Shown: one piece after another, positions 50,107 to 60,687 of the stretch
Position numbering within the stretch: the stretch's first letter is position 1
Layout: every line of letters begins with the position of its first letter
Assembly (NCBI RefSeq): GCF_000150955.2
Contig: NC_011669.1
Location: 1,007,667-1,071,666 of the forward strand
Direction: 5' to 3'
Length of the DNA stretch: 64,000 nt
Source of the DNA: Phaeodactylum tricornutum CCAP 1055/1
Lineage: Eukaryota; Bacillariophyta; Bacillariophyceae; Surirellales; Neidiaceae
The notes under the pieces: generated by a model
Seen by the model: the letters and a program-made list of their open reading frames with translations, nothing else
Database searches by the model: none
What the model was told of the DNA's origin: nothing
Made by a program: the position numbers and the translations under genes

Positions 50107-53100
50107 TCAAGACAAGCGTCCGCTCAAGGATTCGAAGAGACTCTGACCAACACCTCCCAAACTCGTTGCTTGATCGATGTTCTGCGCGGCAGCAGCTTGT
50201 TCGTGAGGCGTGAGACACAAAACAGCGCCAATCACTGGAACAAGATTCTTCTTTTCAGCGGCTGTCTTCGCGTTAAGGAAACTGAGCATAATGTTTTTTA
50301 AATACTCAATGTTCGTAGCGCCACTGTTGGTCTCGCTGCAAGTGCCGTTTGTGTTTCCAGGATCATGTATCGGCATCAACTTTTCGAAGCGATTAAGCTT
50401 CGACTCGGATTCTTCCATCTTTCTCCGCATGTCCTCCATTGCGTCAACCGCCTCCATCTTTTCTGATTGAACGTCAGCGAGAATATTCGCAAGTCGATTG
50501 ATTTCGTTTCGTGCAGTCTTGAGTTCCGCCTGCTTTTCCATTGCGAAAAACAACGGTGTGGCGTCATTACCCCCATTCGAATGCGTTCCGTTTCGAGACC
50601 CGTCCAAGCCATAATTGGTCTGGTCTGTCGATTCCAATTGAAATTTCGTTGGTACAGAGCCATTCATCTCAACAACGCTCTTCAAAGCGTCCTTCATTTC
50701 TTCAATAGCAGCGTTGGCATCCTGAAGTTCCTCTTGCAAGATTCGGATCGTTTCGTTGTCGGTAGCTTTTTCTGACACTCCATTTTCCTCCATGCTTACT
50801 GGTTTTGACTCCATGGAGCCCTCGCCCATCGACTCTTTGACAGTCGTAAGCTCAGATTCGCTTCGTTTAAGTTGTGCTCGGAGAATGGCACTGTCGTCCT
50901 GCACTTCTGCGATCTTGTGTTGCATCTTTGACAGTTCTTCTCTCAGCGATGCCGATCTTTCTTGTTCTGACTCAAGTCGGGAAGTCGACTGTCGCAACTG
51001 CTCAGCAATTCCAGATTTAGATTCAACTGCTTGCGACAAATCCTCTTGAAGTTTGGCTGCTTGTTCCTGAGCAGACTTCGTTTCGGCTCCAGCCGCTTCA
51101 AATTTCTGTATAGCCTCGGATTTTTCTTTTTCCATTGCCGCAACGTAGGCCTTCGCTTCCGCCAACGCCTCCCTACTGGCAATCTCGGCTTTGACTGCCC
51201 GATCCATCGAAGAATCGGCGGTACTTCGAGCCGCCCGTGCCTCGAGCTCGGCTTCTTCCTTGGCCTGAACGGCTGCCGCTGTCCGCGCATTGGCCATCGA
51301 CAACGAATTTTGCGCTTTGCGTTTATAATCAGCCAGAGCCTTTTCGCCTTCCGACTTGGCTTCTTGCACCCGATTCTCGGCCTGCTCCAAGACGATGGCT
51401 GCGTCGACAAGTTTGACCTTGAGCTGTTCCATTTCTTCTTGTTTTTCGGATCCGTTGCGGTTTTGGTGCGTGAGTTGTGACTTCAACTCGTCCACCCGAG
51501 ATTTGAGGTCAAGGTTGACTGCGTTCAATTCGTCCGCTTTTGTATGCAATTCGCGACACTCCACTCTGCGGTCTTTCAGCTCCGTAGCCACCACTTTGAC
51601 GCGAGCCTTGAGATCAGCCAGCTCTTGCTTGCTACCCGCCAAATCAGCTCGAGACGTTTCCAAAGCAGCCTTGAGACTCTCCACTTGCTCATTTGCTTCC
51701 GTCGCTCGTTGCGAACTTTCCACTAATTGGGACTGCAGACTTACCAATTGATCGTGGTGGGCTTGCGCTGCTTGACCCAGGTCACCATCCCGCGCTTGCA
51801 AGAGTTGCTGTGTTCCGGTCACCTCCCGTTGCAATACTTCCAGTTTGAGCTTGTACCCTTCGTTGACCCGTACCAGGTCGTGTAATTGGTCGTTCTTTTG
51901 ATCCAAGGCGGTTTCGTACTTTTCCTGCAACGCCACCCGTTCCGTGATACATGCGTCATGATTCGTACTGGCCAGTGCTTGTTCCAATGCGCGGGCGTGT
52001 TCCGTTTCCAGGGCTTGTCGTTCGGCGGCGTGATTGACTTCGACGCGTTGCATTTGCTGCGAAAATTGTTCCCGTTCGTCGTCCATAGCGACGGCGCTAG
52101 CGTGTTGATGGGTGGCGAATCGCGATGGTGGCAAAGCGGAATCCGCCACGTGGTCTTCCGGTGACCAGCCGGTCTGCAACCGTCCAGTCAACTCTTCCGC
52201 CAGGTTGCCGTTGTCGTTGGCGTATTCCAACCGATCCCACGGTCCCCAGTAGGTAGTGCTACCGTCGTCCACGTCCATGAGAAAGAATTGCGGATACTCT
52301 CCCTTGGCCGCGTGGGCCAGTGTGAACAATTCTTCCCGCCAGGATTTGTGCTGCGGGTCGGCTCCGTCCACAACGTCGTAGAGAATCTGACGGGCGTGGA
52401 GAATGGTAAAAGCTCGTTCTTGACGTTTGTGTGCCGTCTTGTTGAGAGAGTTCATGGAACACAGAACGAGCAATTTCTTAAGCGGTACAGTGCTGGTGAT
52501 TCTGGTGGCAGGCAAATCCGCGTCGACGGCGTCGAGCGTTCCATTGGACGTTGTGGTAGGATCCGGGTCCGTGATGGCGGGGACAAACGCTGCGACCGGA
52601 TTGGACGCGTCGTGTGGTAGGTCGACCACATTCTCGACCGACGACAAATTTTCAACACTCGCGGTTGGCGTCGCCGGATCCGACAGAGACTGGCCTTTCG
52701 CGTCCGGCAATTCGAGCGGTATCTTGTGAACAGAAGGTAGTCCTTCGTCTTTGTCGTCAAAGTTGTCGTGGTCGTCATCGTTCATGTCCTCGTCGGATTC
52801 ATTGATGCGGGGACTGGTTTCGTCGTCAGCCTTCCGTGCATCGTGACGACTCCTCGTCGGACCGGGGGAGTTCGTCGTGCGCACGTGTATCGTGGATTGG
52901 TTGATGCCCCGCGATGGGCGCCACTGGCGCGTCCATTACGGCAGCTCGGTCGGGAAGAACAGATTGTGGATTATAGTCAGCGGCGTCGTCGACGGTTGCG
53001 GGGGTTCCGTCTTCCAAGTCGTGCGAGTCCAGATTCTCCTCCCATCCATCCGCATGGGACCGTACGGGTGCGTGCAATGCTCCAGTCGTCGCTTCCGGTA

Positions 53101-53467
53101 ACGACATTTTTTGCGGCGGCTTTCGGTCGGTCGACGTGCGGAGTGTTTCCCGCTGTTCGGCAACGGCCGACGGAACAAGGAGCGACGGTTTTGGTCGGGA
53201 CGTTGCGTGGACGCGGGGCACCGACAAGGATGGCGGCAGCGGAGAAGTCCACGACGTCGTGACGGGTGGTGGTAATGATCCAGTGTCATTCACGTCGTTG
53301 GTTGTTACGGACACTTCTGCTTTGGCTGTTGCTGCTTCGTCTTCCTGTTGTTGCATGGCGTCGAGATTGAATAAACTAGAGGGCGTGGCGACCGTCAAGT
53401 GAGCCGCCTGTTCCTGCAATTCTTCCTGCGCCTTTTTGGCCCAGTCCGTAAACGACGAACCCCACAT
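50107..53467 (-). CDS. GRIP-domain golgin with thioredoxin/SH3BGR-like domain
   Basis: Two overlapping frames, read as one gene. The first (53467-52826) starts M-W-G-S-S-F-T-D-W-A-K-K-A-Q-E, a golgin-style N-terminus. The second (open from a GTG at 52884, to 50107) is offset by one base and has no ATG of its own near its beginning. It carries an acidic lead, a thioredoxin-like SH3BGR-type domain (about residues 137-235 of that frame: I-L-Y-D-V-V-D-G-A-D-P, Y-P-Q-F-F-L-M-D), a heptad coiled coil (about 275-790), and a C-terminal GRIP domain (E-Y-L-K-N-I-M-L-S-F-L ... P-V-I-G-A-V-L). GRIP domains bind Arl1 at the trans-Golgi, and such golgins tether vesicles. The offset may be an indel at the C5 run (52864-52868) or a short intron not resolved here. 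Confidence 0.7.
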
Positions 53468-54188
53468 GGTTTTAGGCTTGTTCCTGTAATTCAAACACTA
53501 CCAACAATAACAACTACAATAACAAGAGGGATTCGGAAGAGGGGGGATGTTGGAACGGTACAATGGCTGTAACCTCGTTACCCTGAGGTCGTCGAACGGG
53601 CATTCCCCAACCGTGCCCGAAATGCCGGGGACGTCAAATTGTCAAACTGTCACACGGCCGTGTAAGTGCCTACTGGCACTTCTACTAGCACGGCTGACAG
53701 TGACCGTGACAGGGAAACCAGGTTTCCAGAACCCTACTTACAGGGACCCTCGTGGGAAGGGGTCATTGTCGTGAGTGACCGAATCACCGCCGATCACGTC
53801 GGTGCATCCTTCCGTCACGCGCGGCAGGCCGTAGGGTAGGTGTACTCCCATTCGAAACACAATCCTACTCACTCTAACGCAACAGTCACGCACGAACCCC
53901 TCCGGAAGAAGTGTCTGGTGCCACGGTCCGTTGTCGTTGGTTCTTGTCGCCCACGCTTCTCTGTCAACCGAGTCGCCCGAACTCGGCGAATCTACCAGCC
54001 TGACACGCTGTCATTGATCCCTGCCTGCTACTATTTGCTGTCACTGGCTGCTGTTGTTCTTGTTGTCGTTATTGCTAGTTATCTGTAGTAGACGTAACGG
54101 GGTCCATTCCGTGAGTCTCATTGCGCGTCCGCATCCATCCACACCCCGCCGCGCCCTCACATACAAACGAACACGTTGCCTCGGAATC
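53468..54188. promoter_or_regulatory. Divergent promoter region
   Basis: 721 bp between the golgin and PFKFB starts. It includes a palindromic-looking stretch near 53640-53760 with repeated gtgac/gtcac. No gene is seen. Confidence 0.35.
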
Positions 54189-56049
54189 ATGTCGTCGTTG
54201 AATTCCATACCCGCGTCGTCCAGCGTTTCCGATTTGTTGTCGTCGCAACGCTTTCGTCCGCCACCGAACATTGACAACCCCATGCCACATCGCTTGCCGG
54301 AAGGGGAAAACGCCGCTCCTCTCGAAGTCACCGGCACCACCGCCTCGGACAAGATGGTCATTGTCATGGTCGGACTCCCCGCCACCGGTACGTGGGACAA
54401 GAGCGATACACAATCACACATGCACACCCCCTGTACTCACAATCACGTAAATGCACACTCTGACCAAACGCTTTCTCGGCAACGTCACGTCACGATATAT
54501 ATACACACACTTGCATATACTAATCAACTACCATATAGGCAAAACCCACATTGCCAAACGCATTTGTCGTTTCTTGTCCTTTTTTCACGACATTCCTTCG
54601 CAAATATTCAACGTCGGTGACTATCGTCGCCAGTTGTGCGGCGCGCAAATGCCGGCCGATTTCTACGATCCCTCCAACGAGGCTGGACAGTTGGCGCGCC
54701 ACCAGGCCTGCGACGCTGCTCTGGCCGACCTCCTCGAGTACATGAAGCAGGACGGAGTGCGCGTCGCCGCCTTTGACGCCACCAATTCGACCAAAGCCCG
54801 ACGATCCCATATACTGCAGGTGCTCAAAGCCAGTGGACTGGGATGCAAACGCATGTTTGTCGAAAGTGTCTGTGATCACGAAGCGCTCTTGGAAGAGAAT
54901 ATACGGAAAGTCAAACTCTCCACGCCAGATTATCGTGATATGGACCCCGAACAGGCCATGCGAGATTTCAAAACACGACGAGGTACGTACCGACCGTCGT
55001 GATCTTTGCACGACACTGCCGAACACACTTCTTTGGGACTCACCCTCGTGTTGCGGCCGGGGGTTTTAGAAAATTACATGCGCGTCTACGAACCCGTCGA
55101 CGAAACCGACGGACCGCACATTAAAATCATCAACAGCAAACAATTCATTGTCACCAACATTCGCGGTTATTTGCCGCTCAAGGTTGTGCACTATGTCATG
55201 AACCTGCACACGCTGCCGCGCACCTTTTACTTGACCCGTCACGGACAATCCGAATACAATTTGTTGGGCAAGATTGGCGGTGATTCCGGACTGACACCCG
55301 CCGGTTTGGAGTACGCGCGTCGACTGGCGCAATTTGCCCAAACGCACATTGGTTCGCAAACCGTCACGAACGAAACCACGGGTGAATCCGCCACGGTCCC
55401 GCGGCCGGCCCGTCTCTGGACGAGTACGCTACGACGTACTTTGGAAACGGCCCAATTCATCAACCACGAGGCGCTGCAACACACGTGGGACAACGGCGAC
55501 AGCGCCGAATGGCTCCAGTTCCGTCCCATGGCGCGCCGCAATTTGGACGAACTGTACGCTGGAACCTGCGATGGCATGACGTACAAGGAAATTGAACAGG
55601 TCTATCCGGAAGAGTTTGCCCGTCGGCAGGACGACAAATTGTCGTATCGTTATCCCCGCGGAGAGTCGTACATGGACGTGACGCTGCGACTGGAACCGCT
55701 TGCGCAAGAAATGGAACGCACCCGGGAACCCGTCCTGATTGTCGGTCACCAGGGTATTTTGCGAATTTTGTACGCGTACTTTATGGGACTAGACCGCAAC
55801 GAAGCGCCGTACGTGTCCATTCCACTGAACAACGTAATTGAGTTGACCCCACACGCGTACGGATGTCACGAAAAACGGTTCTGCCTGATGCGCAAGGAAG
55901 AAATGTTGAACGATGGACAAGACGAACCGGTCACGAGCATGCCGGTGAAGACGAACGGCGGCACGTCTCACCGGGAGCCGGGTGCCAGTACCGTCAGGCC
56001 AGCGTATTACGCCGCCAACGATCCGGTCATGAATGCACCCAGTTGTTAA
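54189..56049 (+). CDS. PFKFB: 6-phosphofructo-2-kinase / fructose-2,6-bisphosphatase
   Basis: Exons 54189-54387, 54539-54982 and 55070-56049; introns of 151 and 87 bp (GTACGT donors, TATAG and TTTAG acceptors). The first intron splits the P-loop G-L-P-A-T-G-K-T. The kinase part (about 55-260) makes fructose-2,6-bisphosphate; it has G-D-Y-R-R and F-Y-D. The phosphatase part is a histidine-phosphatase domain with T-R-H-G-Q-S-E-Y-N (about 271) and G-H-Q-G-I-L-R (about 439), giving the opposite reaction. The product regulates glycolysis/gluconeogenesis. No plastid or mitochondrial signal, so cytosolic. The N-terminal ~55 residues are Ser/Pro-rich, a likely regulatory extension. Total 540 residues. 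Confidence 0.9.
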
Positions 56050-56435
56050 AAAAAAGAAAACCAATATCGGTGGTTGCTACCGGAGCCAGACCATGGTTAG
56101 CATCCCTTTTAAAAGTAAATAGATGTTGAGAATTGTCTGGACACAGGATAGAGAGCTCTTGGTCGTTTCCGGAGCAAAGAATCACAAATAGAATGAGAAG
56201 CTGGTTTGCAAATCCTATTTAGAATAATAACAGTTTGGTTTGCAAAGCCCGTGTCGAACTTGTTTGTGAGAGGGCACCGGAAACCACATGGAGCTTTAGA
56301 GACCATGAGTACTTAGGGATTTCCAACCTTCCATTACTTCCACAGCACGCAGCGAGAGCGTCGGTCAAAGCAGTCGACAGCGATTGACCTCAAATGGTAT
56401 TATTTGTTTGATGGAGAAAGTGAGCGACCCATGCT
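56050..56435. other. Intergenic, no gene seen
   Basis: Between convergent genes; probably 3' UTRs. Confidence 0.45.
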
Positions 56436-56969
56436 TCACTCCTCCTCGTTCGAACTCTTTTTCTCCTGTTTTTCTTTGCCTTTGTGTAGGAGCACACAAA
56501 TAACGTCATTGTCTGGGATTGGTCCAGACGGAGCTTCTACCAGAATTTCGCTGAGAATGGAGAGGTAATCGTCGTCCAATTTGAGGCCAAACACAAAGTC
56601 GGGCGTTTCAATGTCGCACAACACGTCTTCCTGCATCACAACATCTCCTTCCTTCTTCAACCATCGCAAAACTTTACCATTATCTTTTCCCATATCCGGC
56701 ATACGGACTCGGATTTCTTCCGTATATTTGCTTCGATCAATGGGCGCGGGTACGGATTCCCCGTTATCCTCTACCGCTGCGTCCGTTATCGCGATGGGAT
56801 GGTCCGGGCCGAGGCTGTTCGCGTCGCTCGATGGATCACTACCGGTCGACTTTTCGCTGCTACTAAAAGGCTGCAGTCGGTACGCGGAAGGAAAGTGAAT
56901 AGCTGCGAACGAGGAGGTTGGACGATACCGACACATAGTGTGGCGGAGGGCGAGAATACGGGTCGCCAT
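56436..56969 (-). CDS. Mitochondrial lipoyl-domain-like protein lacking the lipoyl lysine
   Basis: About 177 residues from ATG 56969, beginning M-A-T-R-I-L-A-L-R-H, rich in Arg and Ser: a mitochondrial presequence. Residues ~90-165 follow the lipoyl/biotinyl attachment fold: R-M-P-D-M-G ... K-V-L-R-W-L-K-K-E-G-D-V-V-M-Q-E-D-V-L-C-D-I-E-T, as in dihydrolipoyl acyltransferase (E2). At the turn where E2s have D-K-A, this protein has P-D-F, so the modifiable Lys is missing. No E1/E3-binding or catalytic domain follows; the tail is charged (K-G-K-E-K-Q-E-K-K). It may be a structural or regulatory subunit of a dehydrogenase complex (inference). Confidence 0.7.
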   Translation of the reverse strand: MATRILALRHTMCRYRPTSSFAAIHFPSAYRLQPFSSSEKSTGSDPSSDANSLGPDHPIAITDAAVEDNGESVPAPIDRSKYTEEIRVRMPDMGKDNGKVLRWLKKEGDVVMQEDVLCDIETPDFVFGLKLDDDYLSILSEILVEAPSGPIPDNDVICVLLHKGKEKQEKKSSNEEE

Positions 56970-57481
56970 GGTGACGACGATCGAAGAATCTCCCGGTTCG
57001 TGGGGAAATGAGTCCAAGGCAGAGGTCGTCGAAGCTCGGTTTTTTCGTTGCGCTGGAATTGGAGAAATATCTCCTCGGACAGACCGAGCGACGGTCCCTT
57101 CAGTATTTTCTTCATCTCGGTGACAATTTGACTACAGTGCGCGCATGGTAGCTTTCCTATCCGTCCAACTTATCTTTGTCAATATATATATTTGACAATG
57201 AAGTACCTGTGACGGATCAGACATCCTATCTCGAGTGGATGCGATCGATTATGTATAGTGTATACAGCACGCGTGTATCTAAGGTAAAAGGACTTTGTAG
57301 AATGGTTGTCGAGCGGCTCTGAAGGTTTCGTCAGCCCTACATCGATTCAAGCAACGCACTTTATCGTTCAAGAATGATCCTTTAAAGTTAGCAGGATCGA
57401 GAAAAACGTTAGTGGATCCTATAACATCGTCGGTGTTCTGTTGAGAAGCAACGGACAGTGTCGGTCACTCCACTATTAATC
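56970..57481. other. Intergenic, no gene seen
   Basis: Upstream region of the lipoyl-like gene and 3' flank of the DUF4602-like gene, including an atatatata stretch near 57182. Confidence 0.45.
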
Positions 57482-58033
57482 CTACAGGGGTTTCTTTTTC
57501 AGTCGCAAAACTCCCTTGCTCATGAACCCGATCGAAGGAGCGGGACCGTGTACATCCGACGCGCTGGAACCTTTCTTGTCTTTTCGTTTAGTGGACACGG
57601 TGGGTAGGACAATTCCGGCTTCTTTGGCTTCTCGCAGCTCCCGTACGTGTCGTGCCGCCGCCTTTTTCTGAATGCCACGAACAATCGGTAACGGCACCTG
57701 GTGCTTCTTACGGTGCCTACCCGTCAACAACTTGTACTGCTCGTCTTCAAAATTGCGTTTCTGTTTGCCGACAAAGGCCGTGGCACCGTACGACCGGACC
57801 TGTTGCACGGTCGTATTCCAGTCCAACAACGATTTGGATTTTGGCGGTCGTTTTTCGTTCGGTGTATCGGAAACGGATGCGGGTACCCTCTGACGCTTGT
57901 TTGGCTTTTGCGACAGGGGAAAGCCTCCTGGACATTCCACAACCTCGACGGACCGCGCTTGTTGTTTGCGCTGCTTGGCGGCTTGTACGGCTGTGCGTTG
58001 GGCGGATCGCGGATCGGCCGGACTGGTCGTCAT
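57482..58033 (-). CDS. DUF4602/C1orf131-like nucleolar protein
   Basis: 183 residues, single exon, very basic (many Lys/Arg). The middle reads V-R-S-Y-G-A-T-A-F-V-G-K-Q-K-R-N-F-E, then Y-K-L-L-T-G, K-K-H-Q-V-P-L-P-I-V-R-G-I and an Ala/Lys helix with E-A-G-I-V-L-P. This matches my memory of the DUF4602 family (human C1orf131), a component of the small-subunit processome in early ribosome assembly. Its divergent neighbour is GAR1, another nucleolar protein. If the family guess is wrong, a nucleolar basic protein is still the best reading. Confidence 0.6.
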   Translation of the reverse strand: MTTSPADPRSAQRTAVQAAKQRKQQARSVEVVECPGGFPLSQKPNKRQRVPASVSDTPNEKRPPKSKSLLDWNTTVQQVRSYGATAFVGKQKRNFEDEQYKLLTGRHRKKHQVPLPIVRGIQKKAAARHVRELREAKEAGIVLPTVSTKRKDKKGSSASDVHGPAPSIGFMSKGVLRLKKKPL

Positions 58034-58614
58034 GATTGTTCTATAAAACCAACCGCTGGTACGAATCGGGTTATTCCTTGTCTCGTTTCTATCAAGAGAA
58101 TATGGGGTTGGGAATCCGTCACGCCGCTGTCTTCCGCGTCAGTCTCCTGTAATCTAACAGTACAGTTCGTTTGGGGGGGGGGAGCCTCGTTCCATTGGAA
58201 TGGAAATTGCTCGTTGCCTCGGGGATGTTTCGGGGAGGGAGAAGGAATTGGTGGACTGGATCTATGTCGTTCCGTGTTTGGATTGAGCCAATCCAAAGTC
58301 GATCCTATGGCGCGCCCTTTCATTTCACCACATAACCCAACCCCACCACCCATCGATCCTATCCTTGTGCTCGACAGACCGTACGACAGTTATATGTCAA
58401 TCCATCTCGTGTCGATCCGCCACTTGCAATTGTCAGTGAGCGCTCCCACACCGGATCGGATCGGTGTGTACAACTACACAAGATCAATTGCTTTTTATCA
58501 AATCAAAAACTGCCGTTTCCATTTGTTGTTGCTTGGTGTGTGTGTGAGTCAGTATCGTGACTGGTAGGCAAAACAATTTCCGGATTGATTGTACCCTCTT
58601 GCGTGGTAGGTAGT
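58034..58614. promoter_or_regulatory. Bidirectional intergenic region between two nucleolar genes
   Basis: 581 bp between divergent ATGs, with a short G-run at about 58172. It presumably holds both promoters and the 5' leader of GAR1. Confidence 0.4.
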
Positions 58615-59220
58615 ATGAGTTTTGGCGGCCGGGGTCGTTTTTCTCCTGGCGCTCGAGGGGGCCGTGGTGGGCGTTCACCAGGAGGTCGCGGCGGCGGCGG
58701 ACGCTTTGGTCCCCGCGACGAAGGTCCCCCGGCAGAAATTGTCGAAGCCGGCTGTGTAGCGCACGACGTCGAAAGCGAACTGCTGTGCCAGTGGCAACTG
58801 GCCGACAAAGTACCCTACTTCAACGCCGGTATCTACCTCGAGAACAAACGCAAAATTGGCAAAGTGGACGAGATTCTGGGGAAAGTCAACAATATATTTG
58901 TGACCATCAAAATGGATCCGGGTATCTTGTCCAGTAGCTTTCAACCGAAGGATTTGCTATACATTGGGACGGACAAACTGTTGCCGATATCTCGATTTAC
59001 CAGTCCCGGAGGTAGTAGTGGAGGTCGCAGTGGCGGCGGTGGCCGTGGTCGTGGACGTGGGCCACCCGGTCGTGGAGGGCGAGCATCCGGTCGTGGAGGT
59101 AGTTTCGGAGGACGCGGCGGCGGTGGTGGACGAAGTATGGGCCGCGGGGGCAGCTTTGGTGGACGTGGCGGACGAGGAGGCGGCCGGGGCGGTAGCTTTG
59201 GTGGACGTGGTCGTTTCTAG
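58615..59220 (+). CDS. GAR1: H/ACA snoRNP subunit GAR1
   Basis: 201 residues from ATG 58615. The central ~80 residues (about 45-125) form the GAR1 beta-barrel: G-x-V-x-H (here G-C-V-A-H-D-V-E-S-E), P-Y-F-N-A, I-Y-L-E-N-K-x-K-I-G-K-V-D-E-I-L-G and D-K-L-L-P-I-S-R-F. On both sides are Arg/Gly-rich RGG tails, the hallmark of eukaryotic GAR1. GAR1 binds NOP10/CBF5 and helps substrate release from the pseudouridylation complex in the nucleolus and telomerase RNP. An ATG is absent in the frame upstream. No introns. Confidence 0.95.
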   Translation: MSFGGRGRFSPGARGGRGGRSPGGRGGGGRFGPRDEGPPAEIVEAGCVAHDVESELLCQWQLADKVPYFNAGIYLENKRKIGKVDEILGKVNNIFVTIKMDPGILSSSFQPKDLLYIGTDKLLPISRFTSPGGSSGGRSGGGGRGRGRGPPGRGGRASGRGGSFGGRGGGGGRSMGRGGSFGGRGGRGGGRGGSFGGRGRF

Positions 59221-60687
59221 CACCCGAGTGATCAATGCCAAACGACCAACACGTATGGGTCGGATTCCAAAACCGTCTTTTTGTTACATTAATACTAGCA
59301 CACTTTCACTACATGTAGAATAGTTTGGACCAATTAGGTTGTTTGGTCAACTCGGCATATTGACGTGCAGAAGACGTAAACAAGACACCCTCACAGGCTC
59401 CTGTGAATATTCCAGGATGCTGAAGTCGGGTGGGTCTTTTGCGGAACGAGATATATGGTACAACCTGCTACGTATGATAGTAACACTAGTGGTAATTTGT
59501 TGTACCAAATTGGGTTGTGGTTGGAACAATGACGTGATCCTGCGAGTGCATGAAGACGGGTGGTACTGGTAACAATGTAAGGAGGGCGCATTGGATGGAT
59601 GGATGGATGACATACCCAAGCACTAGTAGTGGGGAAGTCCCACCGAAAGCGTCTTCGTGACTCGCCAAGGCAACCGGAGACACAGCGAGAATTTACGTTC
59701 GGAATCGAACAAAAATTCGAAACAACATGATATCTGTTGACTGAGAGAAAGAGAGAACACACCAACGGAATAGAACAAGTTTGGGAAGAACAATTCTGTG
59801 GACGGTCATTCTCCACGAGATTCTTCGTTTACCGTTCCTGTAGCGTCTCCCGGCGCCGCTTGTCCAACGCACATCGATCGAGGTCGTGGGTTCGAGGTAG
59901 TTGGCGTGACAGGAGTAGCTAGTTCAGGGTGACTCGAGTACTGGTGGTGATTTTGAGGATCTCTCCCCGTTTCGACCGTTCTCGGCGTTTCAATCACGCC
60001 GTCCTCTGACTCCTCGACGCGCGCGCGCAGAAAGCGAGCGAACACCTCGGCGAGAGGTCGACATTCTCTCCCTCCTCACGTTCCGGTTCGGTAAGAATTT
60101 GGATTCCGCGCACAACCGTATTGTAGACCTCGAAGGCGACGTGGCGAGGTCGAAACCCCGTCTCTCGAGCTGCAATTCACATATTTCGCTTTCCTGTGTC
60201 TGTGGAAAATACTACACTACTTTACTGGAGAGTGACGAAATTCTCAAATATTGTGATTGGCGGAATGATATTGAAGATGTCTGTCGTTGCATAAGCAATC
60301 AGCTGGCTAGGAACTCTTTCCACCAATCAGAATTCCATTCGGAATCATCCAGGGTGCCTGTCTCCGAGATGGAACACCAACTGGGCCACACAGGCCAACC
60401 CACCGCGAGAATGACCCCGCGCCCAAAGCGAGTTTCTATTTGGGACCTCGAGCCTCGCACTCCAGCAGTAGGCTGGCTACAGAGGGTTGTACGAGCATTC
60501 GAATTCCCGGACTCCCTCGTTCCGTCGGTGTCGTCGTGGGCACAGACAAGACCCGAAACCTCGAGCGAATGAGAAAAAAGTGAGACGAAATCCACAACCG
60601 ATTTCCATCACTTTTTGGACTACCTGACCAACAAGAAGAATCGGAAAACCAGCCGGCGCAACCCAAAACGATTCCCAAAAAGTCACA
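59221..60687. other. Long intergenic region, no gene supported
   Basis: 1.47 kb between GAR1 and the aminotransferase. It includes a (tgga)n tract at about 59592-59608. Open frames lack recognisable motifs. A transcript or ncRNA could be present but nothing shows it. Confidence 0.45.

Noticed and set aside
57701-58567. 288-codon plus-strand frame from the DUF4602-like gene into the intergenic region
   Set aside because: Most of it is antisense to a real gene and the rest lacks any domain or proper start.
58957-59241. Ser/Thr/Ala-rich minus-strand ORF opposite GAR1
   Set aside because: It is the antisense reading of GAR1 Gly/Arg codons, not a gene.
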